DNA from: Cytophagales bacterium
GTDB lineage: Bacteria; Bacteroidota; Bacteroidia; Cytophagales; Cyclobacteriaceae
DNA: 23,449 nucleotides
Reading direction: 5' to 3'
NCBI GenBank assembly: GCA_003504855.1
Contig: DNZD01000213.1
Coordinates: 1 to 23,449 of the forward strand
Numbering within the stretch: position 1 is the first letter of the stretch; each line of letters starts with the position of its first letter. Positions 1 to 7,601 of this stretch are shown piece by piece. The notes beneath the pieces are model-generated. The model had not been told where the DNA came from. It worked only from the letters and a program-made list of their open reading frames with translations, and did not search any database. Both the position numbers and the translations under genes were made by a program.

Positions 1-396
1 AAATCCTTCGGTGATCAGTCCCGGTTTGTACTTCAGGGTGAAATATTTTTGGGCATCACTGCCAAAGTGCAACATCGTGCCCAATACCACCAGGCATACC
101 GATGTGGCAATGTACCCCGCTGTTGGTTCAATACGATTGCTGATCAGGTACCAGGGTGCAATCCAGTACAATAGCAATGCTACAAACGCAAACAGCGCGT
201 AACCGACTGATACTTGTTCTTCCCATTGCTTGTCCGGGAACATGCGGTCTTTCAACAGCCACATCACGCCATACGTACCGTGTAAGGATAGATACACCAA
301 CGGTCCGAGTGTGGTGTTATCGTATATGATCATCATGGCAATGACCACCATGCCGGTAAGGCCTTTGTGCAGGTTTACTGCATACCGTAGTTTCAT
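1..396 (-). CDS. DUF1295 / isoprenylcysteine methyltransferase-like membrane protein (3' end outside window)
   Basis: An open frame runs from an ATG at 396 off the left edge, giving 132 visible residues. It starts MKLRYAVNLHKG. An in-frame TGA eight codons upstream fixes the start, with no other start codon between. Hydrophobic stretches near residues 13-25, 28-48, 65-85 and 92-108 indicate a multi-pass inner-membrane protein. The texture, ending at a YKPGLITEGF-like stretch before the cut, resembles the DUF1295/steroid 5-alpha-reductase/ICMT fold, whose C-terminal cofactor-binding half would lie outside the window. I infer the family from overall pattern and do not see a diagnostic catalytic motif in this part. 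The substrate is unknown. The gene is divergent from the BASS transporter at 494, with a 97-bp gap containing overlapping inverted repeats. Confidence 0.6.
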   Translation of the reverse strand, partial: MKLRYAVNLHKGLTGMVVIAMMIIYDNTTLGPLVYLSLHGTYGVMWLLKDRMFPDKQWEEQVSVGYALFAFVALLLYWIAPWYLISNRIEPTAGYIATSVCLVVLGTMLHFGSDAQKYFTLKYKPGLITEGF

Positions 397-419
397 GAAC
401 GGAAGATCGCAACATCAGG

Positions 420-448
420 CCCGAATAAGCAAATTCGGGGCGATTTGC
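420..448. repeat. overlapping inverted repeats in divergent intergenic region
   Basis: Two perfect inverted repeats share bases. CCCGAAT (420-426) pairs with ATTCGGG (433-439) around a 6-nt loop. GCAAAT (429-434) pairs with ATTTGC (443-448) around an 8-nt loop. The two structures are mutually exclusive. They lie between the divergent genes starting at 396 (minus) and 494 (plus), where an operator would be expected. The function is not known. Confidence 0.4.
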
Positions 449-493
449 ATGAAAACAGGTGCATAATTCTAAAACAATACTGATCTTACCATC

Positions 494-1405
494 ATGCAGG
501 AAGTTGATCAGATCCACCTCAATTTCAACGAAGGCAATCTCAGTGCATTGAACTTCATCCTGGCCTTCATCATGTTTGGTGTGGCCCTCGAAATCAAGAC
601 TGATGACTTCATCCGGCTGGTGAGGTCGCCAAAAATTGCTCTGGTTGGTTTGGCGTCTCAGTTTGTGATTCTCCCAGCCGCAACCTGTGCACTCGTATAT
701 GTTATTCAGCCCGCGCCCAGCATCGCATTGGGAATGATCATGGTAGCCGCCTGCCCGGGTGGCAACATTTCCAACTTCATTACTTACCTGGCGAAGGGCA
801 ATACCGCATTGTCAGTAAGTTTAACCGCCGTCGGAACGGTACTTGCCATTGTGATGACGCCTTTTAACCTCAGCTTTTGGGGCGGACTTTATCCTCCCGT
901 AGCCTCCATTCTACATGAAGTGAGTCTGGATGCCGTGGAAGTACTAGAAACCATTTTATTGATAGCCGGACTACCATTATTAGCGGGCATGTTTGTAGGC
1001 AGACACTGGCCCGCCTTCGCCGCGCTCATTTCGCGTTTCATCAAACCGTTCTCTATAGTGATCTTCCTCGGGTTTGTAGCCATGGCGTTTACCAACAACG
1101 TGGACATTTTTACCCGGTACATTCATTTGGTGTTGGTCGTGGTCTTCTTTCACAATGCAGTGGCCCTGGCTTCCGGATTCTATGCTGCGCGAATTTTTGG
1201 TCTTGAGTTCCGTGACCAAAAAACCATCGCCATTGAAACCGGTATTCAGAATTCAGGACTGGGTTTGCTGTTGATCTTCAGTTTCTTTGGTGGTCTGGGT
1301 GGGGCTGCGCTGGTGGCCGCGTGGTGGGGCATCTGGCATATCATCTCCGGCATGCTAATCGCAACATTCTGGGGGCGTACGGTCACGGCGACACAAACTT
1401 CTTAA
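494..1405 (+). CDS. BASS-family (bile acid:sodium symporter-like) transporter
   Basis: This 303-residue inner-membrane protein has about nine or ten hydrophobic segments, the usual size for the bacterial BASS/SBF superfamily. Two family signatures are visible: PGGNISN at residues 88-94 and ETGIQNSGLG at 248-257. They correspond to the paired unwound-helix motifs that in characterised members line the sodium and substrate site. Members import organic anions such as bile acids, pantoate or keto acids with sodium, and the substrate here cannot be told from sequence. The ATG at 494 is chosen because it precedes a short hydrophilic leader and the first helix. There is no clear Shine-Dalgarno, as is normal for Bacteroidota. 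The stop TAA is followed after 3 nt by the acyltransferase start, so the two are probably co-transcribed. Confidence 0.88.
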   Translation: MQEVDQIHLNFNEGNLSALNFILAFIMFGVALEIKTDDFIRLVRSPKIALVGLASQFVILPAATCALVYVIQPAPSIALGMIMVAACPGGNISNFITYLAKGNTALSVSLTAVGTVLAIVMTPFNLSFWGGLYPPVASILHEVSLDAVEVLETILLIAGLPLLAGMFVGRHWPAFAALISRFIKPFSIVIFLGFVAMAFTNNVDIFTRYIHLVLVVVFFHNAVALASGFYAARIFGLEFRDQKTIAIETGIQNSGLGLLLIFSFFGGLGGAALVAAWWGIWHIISGMLIATFWGRTVTATQTS

Positions 1406-1408
1406 CCC

Positions 1409-2455
1409 GTGCAGCACTTCTGGTTTGAGGCGTTGCGTATGTACGTCCGCTTAGGACTCTTATTTCACTTTCGGAAAATTGTCATTCACGGAAGGGAGAA
1501 CATTCCGAAGGCACCGGTGATTTTTGCAGCGAATCACCAAAACGCATTGCTCGATGCTTTGTTAATTGTCTGCTTTAATCCCACCCGCACCAACTTTGTA
1601 GCACGTGCAGATATTTTTAAGAAGCCATTCATACGCTGGCTGCTCAGTACGTTCAATATGATTCCTATTTATCGCATACGCGATGGCTGGCAGTCGCTCG
1701 GAGAGAACGAAAAAACATTTGATGCCTGCGACAAGGTCTTTAGCCGTGGCGAATCGCTTGTCATCTTTCCAGAAGGAAATCACGGCAGCGCCAGGCGACT
1801 CCGCCCCCTTAGCAAAGGATTTGCGCGCATAGCCTTTCATCACCTGGAGAAAGATTTCAGCAATCCGGTTTATGTGGTTCCGGTTGGTATTAACTATACG
1901 CAACCCATGGTCTTTCGCTCCAGTGTGAGTGTCTATTTTGGTGAAGCACTGGATGCCAGGGCGTATTTTCAGATGGGATCGTTGGCGGGGGCGCAACAAC
2001 TCAAACGAGATCTTGATGTACGACTCAAAAAGCTTATTGCGCACGTGGACGACACCAACCGGTATGACGAGATTGTTGAAAAATTGGAGATGGGAGGTGT
2101 TAACTATCTGGATCCCGTCGAAACGAATGAACGGATCGCCCAGATTGAATCGGGTGCAGAACCTGTTGTAAAGCTTATTCGAAAAAGAACTGCAGCACCC
2201 CACTGGATGCAGCAAGTTTCTCGAATCTTGAATTTCCCACCATTGGCGATCTGGCACAAAGTTCGACAGGAGATCAAAGACCCGATCTTCGCGCCCACGA
2301 TACGATTTGTGTTTGGCATCTTCGCCTTCCCCATTTACTATTCACTGGTTTCCTTACTTCTCCTGATGGTTGTCGGGTGGCCTGTTGCCGCGATTTGGCT
2401 TGCCCTCAGTGCTTTCTCCACGTGGATGCTCGCCGCACGGCATCCGCTCGCATAA
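1409..2455 (+). CDS. PlsC-like 1-acylglycerol-3-phosphate/glycerolipid acyltransferase
   Basis: This 348-residue membrane-associated acyltransferase belongs to the PlsC/GPAT (LPLAT) superfamily and presumably transfers an acyl chain to a glycerophosphate lipid on the inner membrane. Visible blocks are NHQNALLD (His43, Asp49), IPIYRIRDG (85-93), FPEGNHG (120-126, in place of the usual FPEGT/S-R) and VPVGINYT (157-164). The catalytic His-Asp spacing is H-x5-D rather than the common H-x4-D. I recall that spacing from the eukaryotic Gat/Sct GPAT type. The C-terminal 60 residues hold two hydrophobic helices. The start is GTG at 1409, 3 nt after the transporter stop. An ATG at 1439 (residue 11) is a possible alternative. 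The precise acyl acceptor is not determinable. A long open frame on the opposite strand is a shadow. Confidence 0.85.
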   Translation: MQHFWFEALRMYVRLGLLFHFRKIVIHGRENIPKAPVIFAANHQNALLDALLIVCFNPTRTNFVARADIFKKPFIRWLLSTFNMIPIYRIRDGWQSLGENEKTFDACDKVFSRGESLVIFPEGNHGSARRLRPLSKGFARIAFHHLEKDFSNPVYVVPVGINYTQPMVFRSSVSVYFGEALDARAYFQMGSLAGAQQLKRDLDVRLKKLIAHVDDTNRYDEIVEKLEMGGVNYLDPVETNERIAQIESGAEPVVKLIRKRTAAPHWMQQVSRILNFPPLAIWHKVRQEIKDPIFAPTIRFVFGIFAFPIYYSLVSLLLLMVVGWPVAAIWLALSAFSTWMLAARHPLA

Positions 2456-2484
2456 TTATCTGTCAGGGAGTGGGCTATCATCCG

Positions 2485-2492
2485 TACTTTTG
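2485..2492 (+). promoter_or_regulatory. candidate Bacteroidota -7 promoter element for the M28 peptidase
   Basis: TACTTTTG matches the Bacteroidota -7 consensus TAnnTTTG exactly and ends 18 nt before the peptidase ATG at 2511. I see no matching TTG at the -33 position, so the assignment is tentative. It would give the peptidase its own transcript with a leader of roughly a dozen bases. Confidence 0.4.
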
Positions 2493-2510
2493 AATGCAAT
2501 CTCCAAAAAA

Positions 2511-3947
2511 ATGAAAAAGCTTATCATCTTCAGCATTATCCTCATCAGCGGCTGTACCAAACCAGAAACCTTGCAGGAAACCTTCACCCGCATCGATCAG
2601 GAGGTAAAACAAAACGCCAAGGCCTATGCGACATTACAGGAAGCGACTTCCACCATCGGTCACCGGCTGACAGGATCAGAAAACGGGCACAAAGCTGAAG
2701 AGTACACCTTCAACAAATTCAAAGAATACGGTTTTCAGGATGTTCAATATCAGGAGTTTCAGGTAGAAGCCTGGTCGCGAGGAACCGTTTCATTGACCAT
2801 CGCTGGAGATTCCGTGAAAGCAGTAACCCTGGGTCATTCACCCATTCAAGCCGATGTAACTGGAGATGTAGTCGATATGGGGAATGGACTTGAAATGGAT
2901 TACTCAACAAAACCAGAGGCTGTGAAAGGCAAGCTTGCCCTGATCTATATCGGGATCCTCGAGGGCAGCAAGAAAGAAGCCACCAACCTCCACCGGAGCG
3001 AAAAAACAGCTATTGCTATTAACCACGGTGCTATCGGCGTCATCATTATTAATGCAGTTGATAAGGGTGTTCTGCTCACCGGCACCGCATCAGTTACCGG
3101 AGAGTTAATCCCCATCCCTGCAGTTTGCATCGGCAAAGAAACTGGTATGAAACTTAAAGAGACCTTAAAAAAGAAAAAGGTATCAGCTCACCTGGTGATG
3201 ACCAATCACAGCGACATGATCAAAGCGCGCAACGTGATCGCAACCCTTCCCGGCACTGATCTGCCAGAGGAAAAGATCGTCATTGGTGGTCACCTGGACT
3301 CCTGGGACCTGGCTACCGGTGCGATCGATAATGGTATTGGTTCATTTGCCGTACTGGATATTGCCCGTGCCTTTCAAGCCAACAAGTTGAAGCCGCGCCG
3401 GACCGTACAATTTGTGATGTTCATGGGCGAAGAGCAGGGATTGCTGGGTTCACGTCACATGGTAAAGCAGTTGGTGAGCGACGGATCTATCAACAACATC
3501 AAATACATGATGAACTGCGACATGACCGGAAATCCCGTCGGCATTAACGCCGGTGGCAAAATTAACGATACCACCTTCTTTGCCAACATCGGTGCCACGA
3601 TCCAGAAAATTGATACTATCTATAAAAACAAACTCAGCAATCGTTCCGGCTTACACTCCGATCACCAGCCGTTTATGCTGGAAGGTGTTCCGGTATTGTC
3701 GATGCACAGCAACCTGGACCGATCTATTTACGGATGTTACCATTCTGATTGCGACGACTTTAAACTTGTCAATGAGACACACATCAGGAATACTTCCAGG
3801 TTTGGCACGATGATTCTCTATGGATTGGCCAATGCAGAAAAACTTCCTGCCGAAAAAATGGACAGTGAAACAACACGCCAGTTTATGATTGATAATAACC
3901 TGCGCGAGCCACTGACCATTGCCGGAGACTGGAAGTGGGAGAAATAG
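2511..3947 (+). CDS. M28-family metallopeptidase lipoprotein with PA domain
   Basis: This 478-residue exported lipoprotein has a signal peptide ending in the lipobox LISGC (Cys15). An N-terminal peptidase segment is interrupted by a PA (protease-associated) domain at about residues 120-220, followed by the M28 di-zinc catalytic core. All expected ligands are visible: His261 and Asp273 (GGHLDSW ... AIDNG), Glu307/Glu308 (FMGEEQG), Asp337 (MNCDMTGN) and His411 (YHSDCDD). The arrangement resembles the carboxypeptidase Q/PGCP-type aminopeptidases that clip short peptides, so a role in extracytoplasmic peptide degradation is likely. The frame is open back to 2370 inside the acyltransferase gene. 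The ATG at 2511 is preferred because it creates the lipoprotein signal sequence and follows a promoter-like TACTTTTG. The gene converges on the small lipoprotein gene, with 6 nt between the stops. Confidence 0.92.
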   Translation: MKKLIIFSIILISGCTKPETLQETFTRIDQEVKQNAKAYATLQEATSTIGHRLTGSENGHKAEEYTFNKFKEYGFQDVQYQEFQVEAWSRGTVSLTIAGDSVKAVTLGHSPIQADVTGDVVDMGNGLEMDYSTKPEAVKGKLALIYIGILEGSKKEATNLHRSEKTAIAINHGAIGVIIINAVDKGVLLTGTASVTGELIPIPAVCIGKETGMKLKETLKKKKVSAHLVMTNHSDMIKARNVIATLPGTDLPEEKIVIGGHLDSWDLATGAIDNGIGSFAVLDIARAFQANKLKPRRTVQFVMFMGEEQGLLGSRHMVKQLVSDGSINNIKYMMNCDMTGNPVGINAGGKINDTTFFANIGATIQKIDTIYKNKLSNRSGLHSDHQPFMLEGVPVLSMHSNLDRSIYGCYHSDCDDFKLVNETHIRNTSRFGTMILYGLANAEKLPAEKMDSETTRQFMIDNNLREPLTIAGDWKWEK

Positions 3948-3953
3948 TCCAGG

Positions 3954-4235
3954 CTAATTAGGCGTCGATGCAGCAGCCGACTTATTCTGCAAACTGAACA
4001 CCACATCGCGTTTGAGGATTTGGCTCAGTTGGAAATTCCGGCAGGAGTCTGTGAAGTAGATGTCCTGGGTGGTTTGCCAGGCGGAGCAAGGTCCGAGACC
4101 CGTAGCCTGAAAGCGGCACATGCTCGGCGTCTTCTGAGCATCCTTGGCTTTGATCTGAAAATAATTCGAGTTGTCGCATTCGCCACAGCCAGCGATTGCT
4201 GACGCCACTAACACGAAGAACAGGATATTTTTCAT
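3954..4235 (-). CDS. small Cys-containing lipoprotein of unknown function
   Basis: This 93-residue protein starts MKNILFFVLVASAIAGC, a clear lipoprotein signal peptide with lipobox AIAGC (Cys17). The mature part is short and polar and carries four more cysteines (20, 40, 50, 65), enough for two disulfides, which suits an exported protein. I recognise no family. The start ATG is 3 nt from a nested inverted repeat in the leader (4238-4280). The tail, rich in Ser, Ala and Lys, ends 6 nt from the stop of the convergent M28 peptidase. It is a real gene by its signal peptide and by the lack of any competing frame with coding character. A 107-codon frame overlapping it on the same strand has no such features. 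Confidence 0.7.
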   Translation of the reverse strand: MKNILFFVLVASAIAGCGECDNSNYFQIKAKDAQKTPSMCRFQATGLGPCSAWQTTQDIYFTDSCRNFQLSQILKRDVVFSLQNKSAAASTPN

Positions 4236-4237
4236 AG

Positions 4238-4280
4238 CGTTTACAGCCCTTTATACACCAAAGGGAATCAAGTGTAAACG
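4238..4280. repeat. nested inverted repeat in the leader of the small lipoprotein gene
   Basis: The outer arms CGTTTACA (4238-4245) and TGTAAACG (4273-4280) are perfect complements. Nested inside, CCCTTT (4247-4252) pairs with AAAGGG (4260-4265) around a 7-nt loop. The outer arm ends 2 nt before the lipoprotein ATG (4235). It could be an operator with palindromic half-sites or an RNA hairpin controlling translation. The half-site GTGTAAA (4272-4278) also occurs in the palindrome at 19721-19735. Confidence 0.5.
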
Positions 4281-4329
4281 ATGAATGTGTACCCGGCACG
4301 CCCAACCGGCGAAATTGGAGCCTAAGCGC

Positions 4330-4362
4330 TTCCGGGGCCGACGAACGTCAAAAACCCCGGAA
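4330..4362 (-). terminator. hairpin downstream of propeller gene 4379-7519, possible terminator
   Basis: TTCCGGGG (4330-4337) pairs with CCCCGGAA (4355-4362), an 8-bp GC-rich stem. The loop contains a second short stem, GACG-AA-CGTC (4340-4349). It lies 16 nt after the stop of the third propeller gene. There is no T-run after the stem on the minus strand, so it may act as an RNA-stabilising or weak termination hairpin rather than a classical intrinsic terminator. Confidence 0.4.
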
Positions 4363-4378
4363 TCGCAAAATGCCCTTT

Positions 4379-7300
4379 TTACATCTCTGAAGCAGGTTTT
4401 TTGATGGTGATCATTTCCAGGCCCTTGTCTTTGATCATCCGGTTGATCGAATCAACCTGGGTGTTGATCAGGCTCCGGAGGCTCTGTAATTCACTGTCAA
4501 TTTTCCGGGTAAGATCCTGACGAACGGCCTCGCCCTGTTGGGTCGGACGGAAATCTGCCTGCCCCTGCTCCCGCATCAGGTGGGCCAGGCGGTTGTTCAG
4601 CTTAATGCCATAGTTGAGCGGATCCTGCACACTCCTGTTTTTAGTCTGGTGTATGTTATTCTCGATCACCGTAAGCTGGTCTTCGAATCTCTTAATCGTC
4701 TCCAGCAACTCCTTGTATTGCGCTTCCGCTCCTACCTTGGACTTGACGTAGCCGAGGTCCTCTTTGATCCTTCGGATATCGATGACCCCCTGGTTGGCAT
4801 CGCTTACTTTATCACGTACTTTGATAAGGAAGTCCAATTGAGCCTGAAAATCTTCCTGGGTGGTAGCGATCCGGGGATCTTTGAGTATTTCAAACTCCTG
4901 CTCCGTTGACTGCCCATTCACCGTAAGTCTCACCTTGTACTTACCCGGCACTACTTTGGGTCCCTGATTAGAGGCATCATAGAATACCATGCCGGGGAAT
5001 GTCTTAAATCCAGGAAAGCGCATGTTCCATACAAATCGATTGCCTCCCTTTTTCACATTAAGTTTCTCACCGGGTTCCTTTGATTTATTTGCAAAGGTCC
5101 GGATCATTTCTCCTGTCAGGGTCATGAATTCCAGTTTGGCATCGGTGTTGTCATCTACATTCTTCACGTAGAAATGCACCAACACCCCACCCGGATGGTT
5201 TTGCCCTTCGAGCTTGCTGTTGTCTTCCTGGTATCCGCCGCGAGACGCCATGCGATAAGATGGCATCGGTTTGTACAGATGAGATTCCTTATTCATTACC
5301 TCTGACGACAATTGATGCAGCGGCGTGATATCGTCAATGAGCCAGAAACTCCGGCCATGGGTAGCAGCGATCAGGTTATCATTCTTGATGACCAGATCAT
5401 GAATCGGTACGGGTGGAAGGTTCAACTGGAACTTAGACCAGTTGGCACCATCATCAAAGGATATCCACATTCCTTTCTCGGTTCCGGCGTACAATAGACC
5501 TGCACGTTTCGGGTCTGCCCGGACTACGCGTACAAACTCTTCCTTTGGAATTCCATTGGTAATGGTGGTCCAGCTCTTACCGTAGTCGGTGGTTTTGTAA
5601 ACGTATGGCGTGTTGTCTCCGAACTTATAGGAAGTTGCCACAACGTAAGCACCGCCCTTCACGAAGGGATTTACATCAATACAATTCATCATATTGTACT
5701 TCGGTGAAGTCGGCGGGGTAATGTTCTTCCAGTTCTTTCCGCCGTCGGTTGTCACATGAAGCAGCCCGTCATCACTTCCCACCCAGATTTCATCCTTGGT
5801 GTACGGTGATTCCGTGATCACAAACAAGTTTGCATAGTACTCCGCGCCCGTGTTGTCCTGCGTAATGGGCCCACCGGAAGACCGGATGGTTTCGGGCTCA
5901 TTGCGGGTGAGGTCCGGGCTTATCTCTTCCCAACTTTCACCGCCGTTGTACGTGGCGTGCAGGTGATTTGATCCGGCATACAATTTCTTGGGGTTATGGG
6001 GACTAAATACAATGGGATAGTTCCAATTGAAACGATATTTCATCACTTCGGCACCCGATCCAGCGGGCAAATCTGGCCAAACATTGGTGCTTCGCTCCTG
6101 GCCGGTGGCCAGGTTCTGCATGCTCATGTAACCTTTGTAGTCACTGCCATACACTACATCCGGATTCAGCGGATCCGGTGCCAGGTGAGCACTCTCTCCA
6201 ATTGACAACGCTACCCAGTCGCGCTCTCCCACAGAGCCCCCATCGGTACGGTGCGGAATGCGAACGCTGGTATTGTCCTGCTGGGCGCCATAGATGCGAT
6301 ATGGAAATACATTGTCAGTCGTAACCCGGTAAAATTGTGCGGTAGGCTGGTTGTGGTACGTAGTCCAGTTCTCACCCCCATCCACAGATACCTGTGCCCC
6401 GCCATCATCAGCGATGATCATGCGCTGGTTATTGTTTGGATCGATCCAAAGATCATGGTGATCACCATGGGGGGAGTCTTTCAGTTCAAATGTCTTCCCG
6501 CCGTCTTTGGAAACGCCATAGCTTACGTTCATCACCCATACTTTGTCTTCATTCTGGGTGTCAGCATAAATGCGGCAATAGTACCATGCACGTTGTAGCA
6601 ATGCGCGGTCATTGTTAACACGCGTCCAGGTCTTCCCGGCATCGTCAGAGCGAAACACGCCACCTTCAAGATTTTCGATGATGGCCCATACCCGATTTGA
6701 GTTGAGGGGCGAAACGGTGACGCCGATGATTCCATTGGTGCCCTTGGGCATTCCAGGCTTATTGGTGAGTTCTTCCCAGGTTTCTCCGGCATCGGTGCTT
6801 TTCCAGAGTTTGGAGTCCGGACCTCCGCTGTCCATGCGGTAGCCATTCCGCTTCATGTTCCAGGTGCTGGCATAAAGGATTCGGGGGTTGTTGGGATCAA
6901 GGATAAGGTCTGCTGCCCCAGCTTTATCATTGATGTATAATACCTTCTTCCAGTTAACCCCACCATCCGTGCTCTTAAACACGCCTCTGGTTTCATTGGG
7001 TTTCCACAGGTTTCCAATAGCTGCCACATATACAATGTCGGGATTGGTTGGATGAATGCGGATTCGAGAAATATGTTTTGAGTCAGTCAGGCCAATGTGT
7101 TTCCAGGATTGACCAGCATCTGTTGATTTCCATACTCCCCATCCGGAAGATACGTTGCTGCGCAGGGTTTGCTCTCCTTCTCCTGCATAGATAACATTGG
7201 GGTCACTGGCCGAAACTGCAACAGCGCCAACGGTTCCACCGAAATAATTATCTGTGATATTTCCCCAGGTGCGACCCGCATCCGTTGATTTCCACACCCC

Positions 7301-7519
7301 ACCACCAACGCCACCGAAATAGTACACATTGGGATTTCCAACCACGCCAGTTGCCGTGCTGGAACGACCTCCCCGGAAGGGACCCAGTTCGCGCCACCGA
7401 ATTCCGCTGTAAAGTGATTGGTCATAGGTTACTGCTGGCGCTGTTGTAACCGGTTTCTTCTGTGCATAGGCAGGAAGCAGCAGGCACAAAAAGATGCAGC
7501 TAAAAATAAGTCGGGTCAT
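4379..7519 (-). CDS. secreted VPS10/sortilin-like Asp-box (BNR) propeller protein, third in the array
   Basis: This 1,046-residue protein has a Sec signal peptide (cleavage after PAYA, residue 19). The bulk (about 35-735) is a large repeat region with eleven Asp-box-type motifs (S/T-x-D-x-G-x-T-W, such as WKSTDAGRTW at 76-85), as in VPS10/sortilin, GH74 and related BNR propellers. An Ig-like segment (about 770-880) and a mainly helical, coiled-coil-prone tail (about 885-1040) follow. HGDHHDLW at 351-358 and QPTAQFYRV at 391-399 are shared with both paralogues. It lacks the GPGCESA, GGCYQGQ and GSDCGL cysteines of the other two, having GESA, GSDYKGY and GSDDGL instead, and looks the most diverged copy. 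Such proteins are often labelled glycosyl hydrolase, but I see no proven catalytic residues. The location is probably periplasmic or extracellular, with no type IX secretion tail recognised. Confidence 0.88.
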   Translation of the reverse strand: MTRLIFSCIFLCLLLPAYAQKKPVTTAPAVTYDQSLYSGIRWRELGPFRGGRSSTATGVVGNPNVYYFGGVGGGVWKSTDAGRTWGNITDNYFGGTVGAVAVSASDPNVIYAGEGEQTLRSNVSSGWGVWKSTDAGQSWKHIGLTDSKHISRIRIHPTNPDIVYVAAIGNLWKPNETRGVFKSTDGGVNWKKVLYINDKAGAADLILDPNNPRILYASTWNMKRNGYRMDSGGPDSKLWKSTDAGETWEELTNKPGMPKGTNGIIGVTVSPLNSNRVWAIIENLEGGVFRSDDAGKTWTRVNNDRALLQRAWYYCRIYADTQNEDKVWVMNVSYGVSKDGGKTFELKDSPHGDHHDLWIDPNNNQRMIIADDGGAQVSVDGGENWTTYHNQPTAQFYRVTTDNVFPYRIYGAQQDNTSVRIPHRTDGGSVGERDWVALSIGESAHLAPDPLNPDVVYGSDYKGYMSMQNLATGQERSTNVWPDLPAGSGAEVMKYRFNWNYPIVFSPHNPKKLYAGSNHLHATYNGGESWEEISPDLTRNEPETIRSSGGPITQDNTGAEYYANLFVITESPYTKDEIWVGSDDGLLHVTTDGGKNWKNITPPTSPKYNMMNCIDVNPFVKGGAYVVATSYKFGDNTPYVYKTTDYGKSWTTITNGIPKEEFVRVVRADPKRAGLLYAGTEKGMWISFDDGANWSKFQLNLPPVPIHDLVIKNDNLIAATHGRSFWLIDDITPLHQLSSEVMNKESHLYKPMPSYRMASRGGYQEDNSKLEGQNHPGGVLVHFYVKNVDDNTDAKLEFMTLTGEMIRTFANKSKEPGEKLNVKKGGNRFVWNMRFPGFKTFPGMVFYDASNQGPKVVPGKYKVRLTVNGQSTEQEFEILKDPRIATTQEDFQAQLDFLIKVRDKVSDANQGVIDIRRIKEDLGYVKSKVGAEAQYKELLETIKRFEDQLTVIENNIHQTKNRSVQDPLNYGIKLNNRLAHLMREQGQADFRPTQQGEAVRQDLTRKIDSELQSLRSLINTQVDSINRMIKDKGLEMITIKKPASEM

Positions 7520-7549
7520 GGCAGATTGATTTTAGGTAAGCAGAGTTAC

Positions 7550-7579
7550 AAAAAAAACCGGCTCGCTGGAACCGGTTTT
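7550..7579 (-). terminator. intrinsic terminator after propeller gene 7602-10772
   Basis: AAAACCGG (7554-7561) and CCGGTTTT (7572-7579) form an 8-bp perfect stem with a 10-nt loop. Read on the minus strand it is followed by eight T residues (7557-7550, overlapping the stem end), the classical form. It lies 22 nt after the upstream gene's TGA and only 30 nt before the start codon of the next propeller gene at 7519. Confidence 0.8.
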
Positions 7580-7601
7580 ACGCCAATGGCTAAGAGTCCT
7601 G

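Noticed and set aside
1562..2257. 231-codon minus-strand open frame.
   Set aside because: It is antisense to the acyltransferase gene, whose motifs are intact. The translated product has no recognisable domain.
2370..2510. 47-residue N-terminal extension of the M28 peptidase.
   Set aside because: It overlaps the acyltransferase and would bury the lipoprotein signal peptide. The ATG at 2511 restores it.
3982..4305. 107-codon minus-strand frame overlapping the small lipoprotein.
   Set aside because: It has no signal peptide or domain, and the overlapping 93-codon frame has a clear lipobox.
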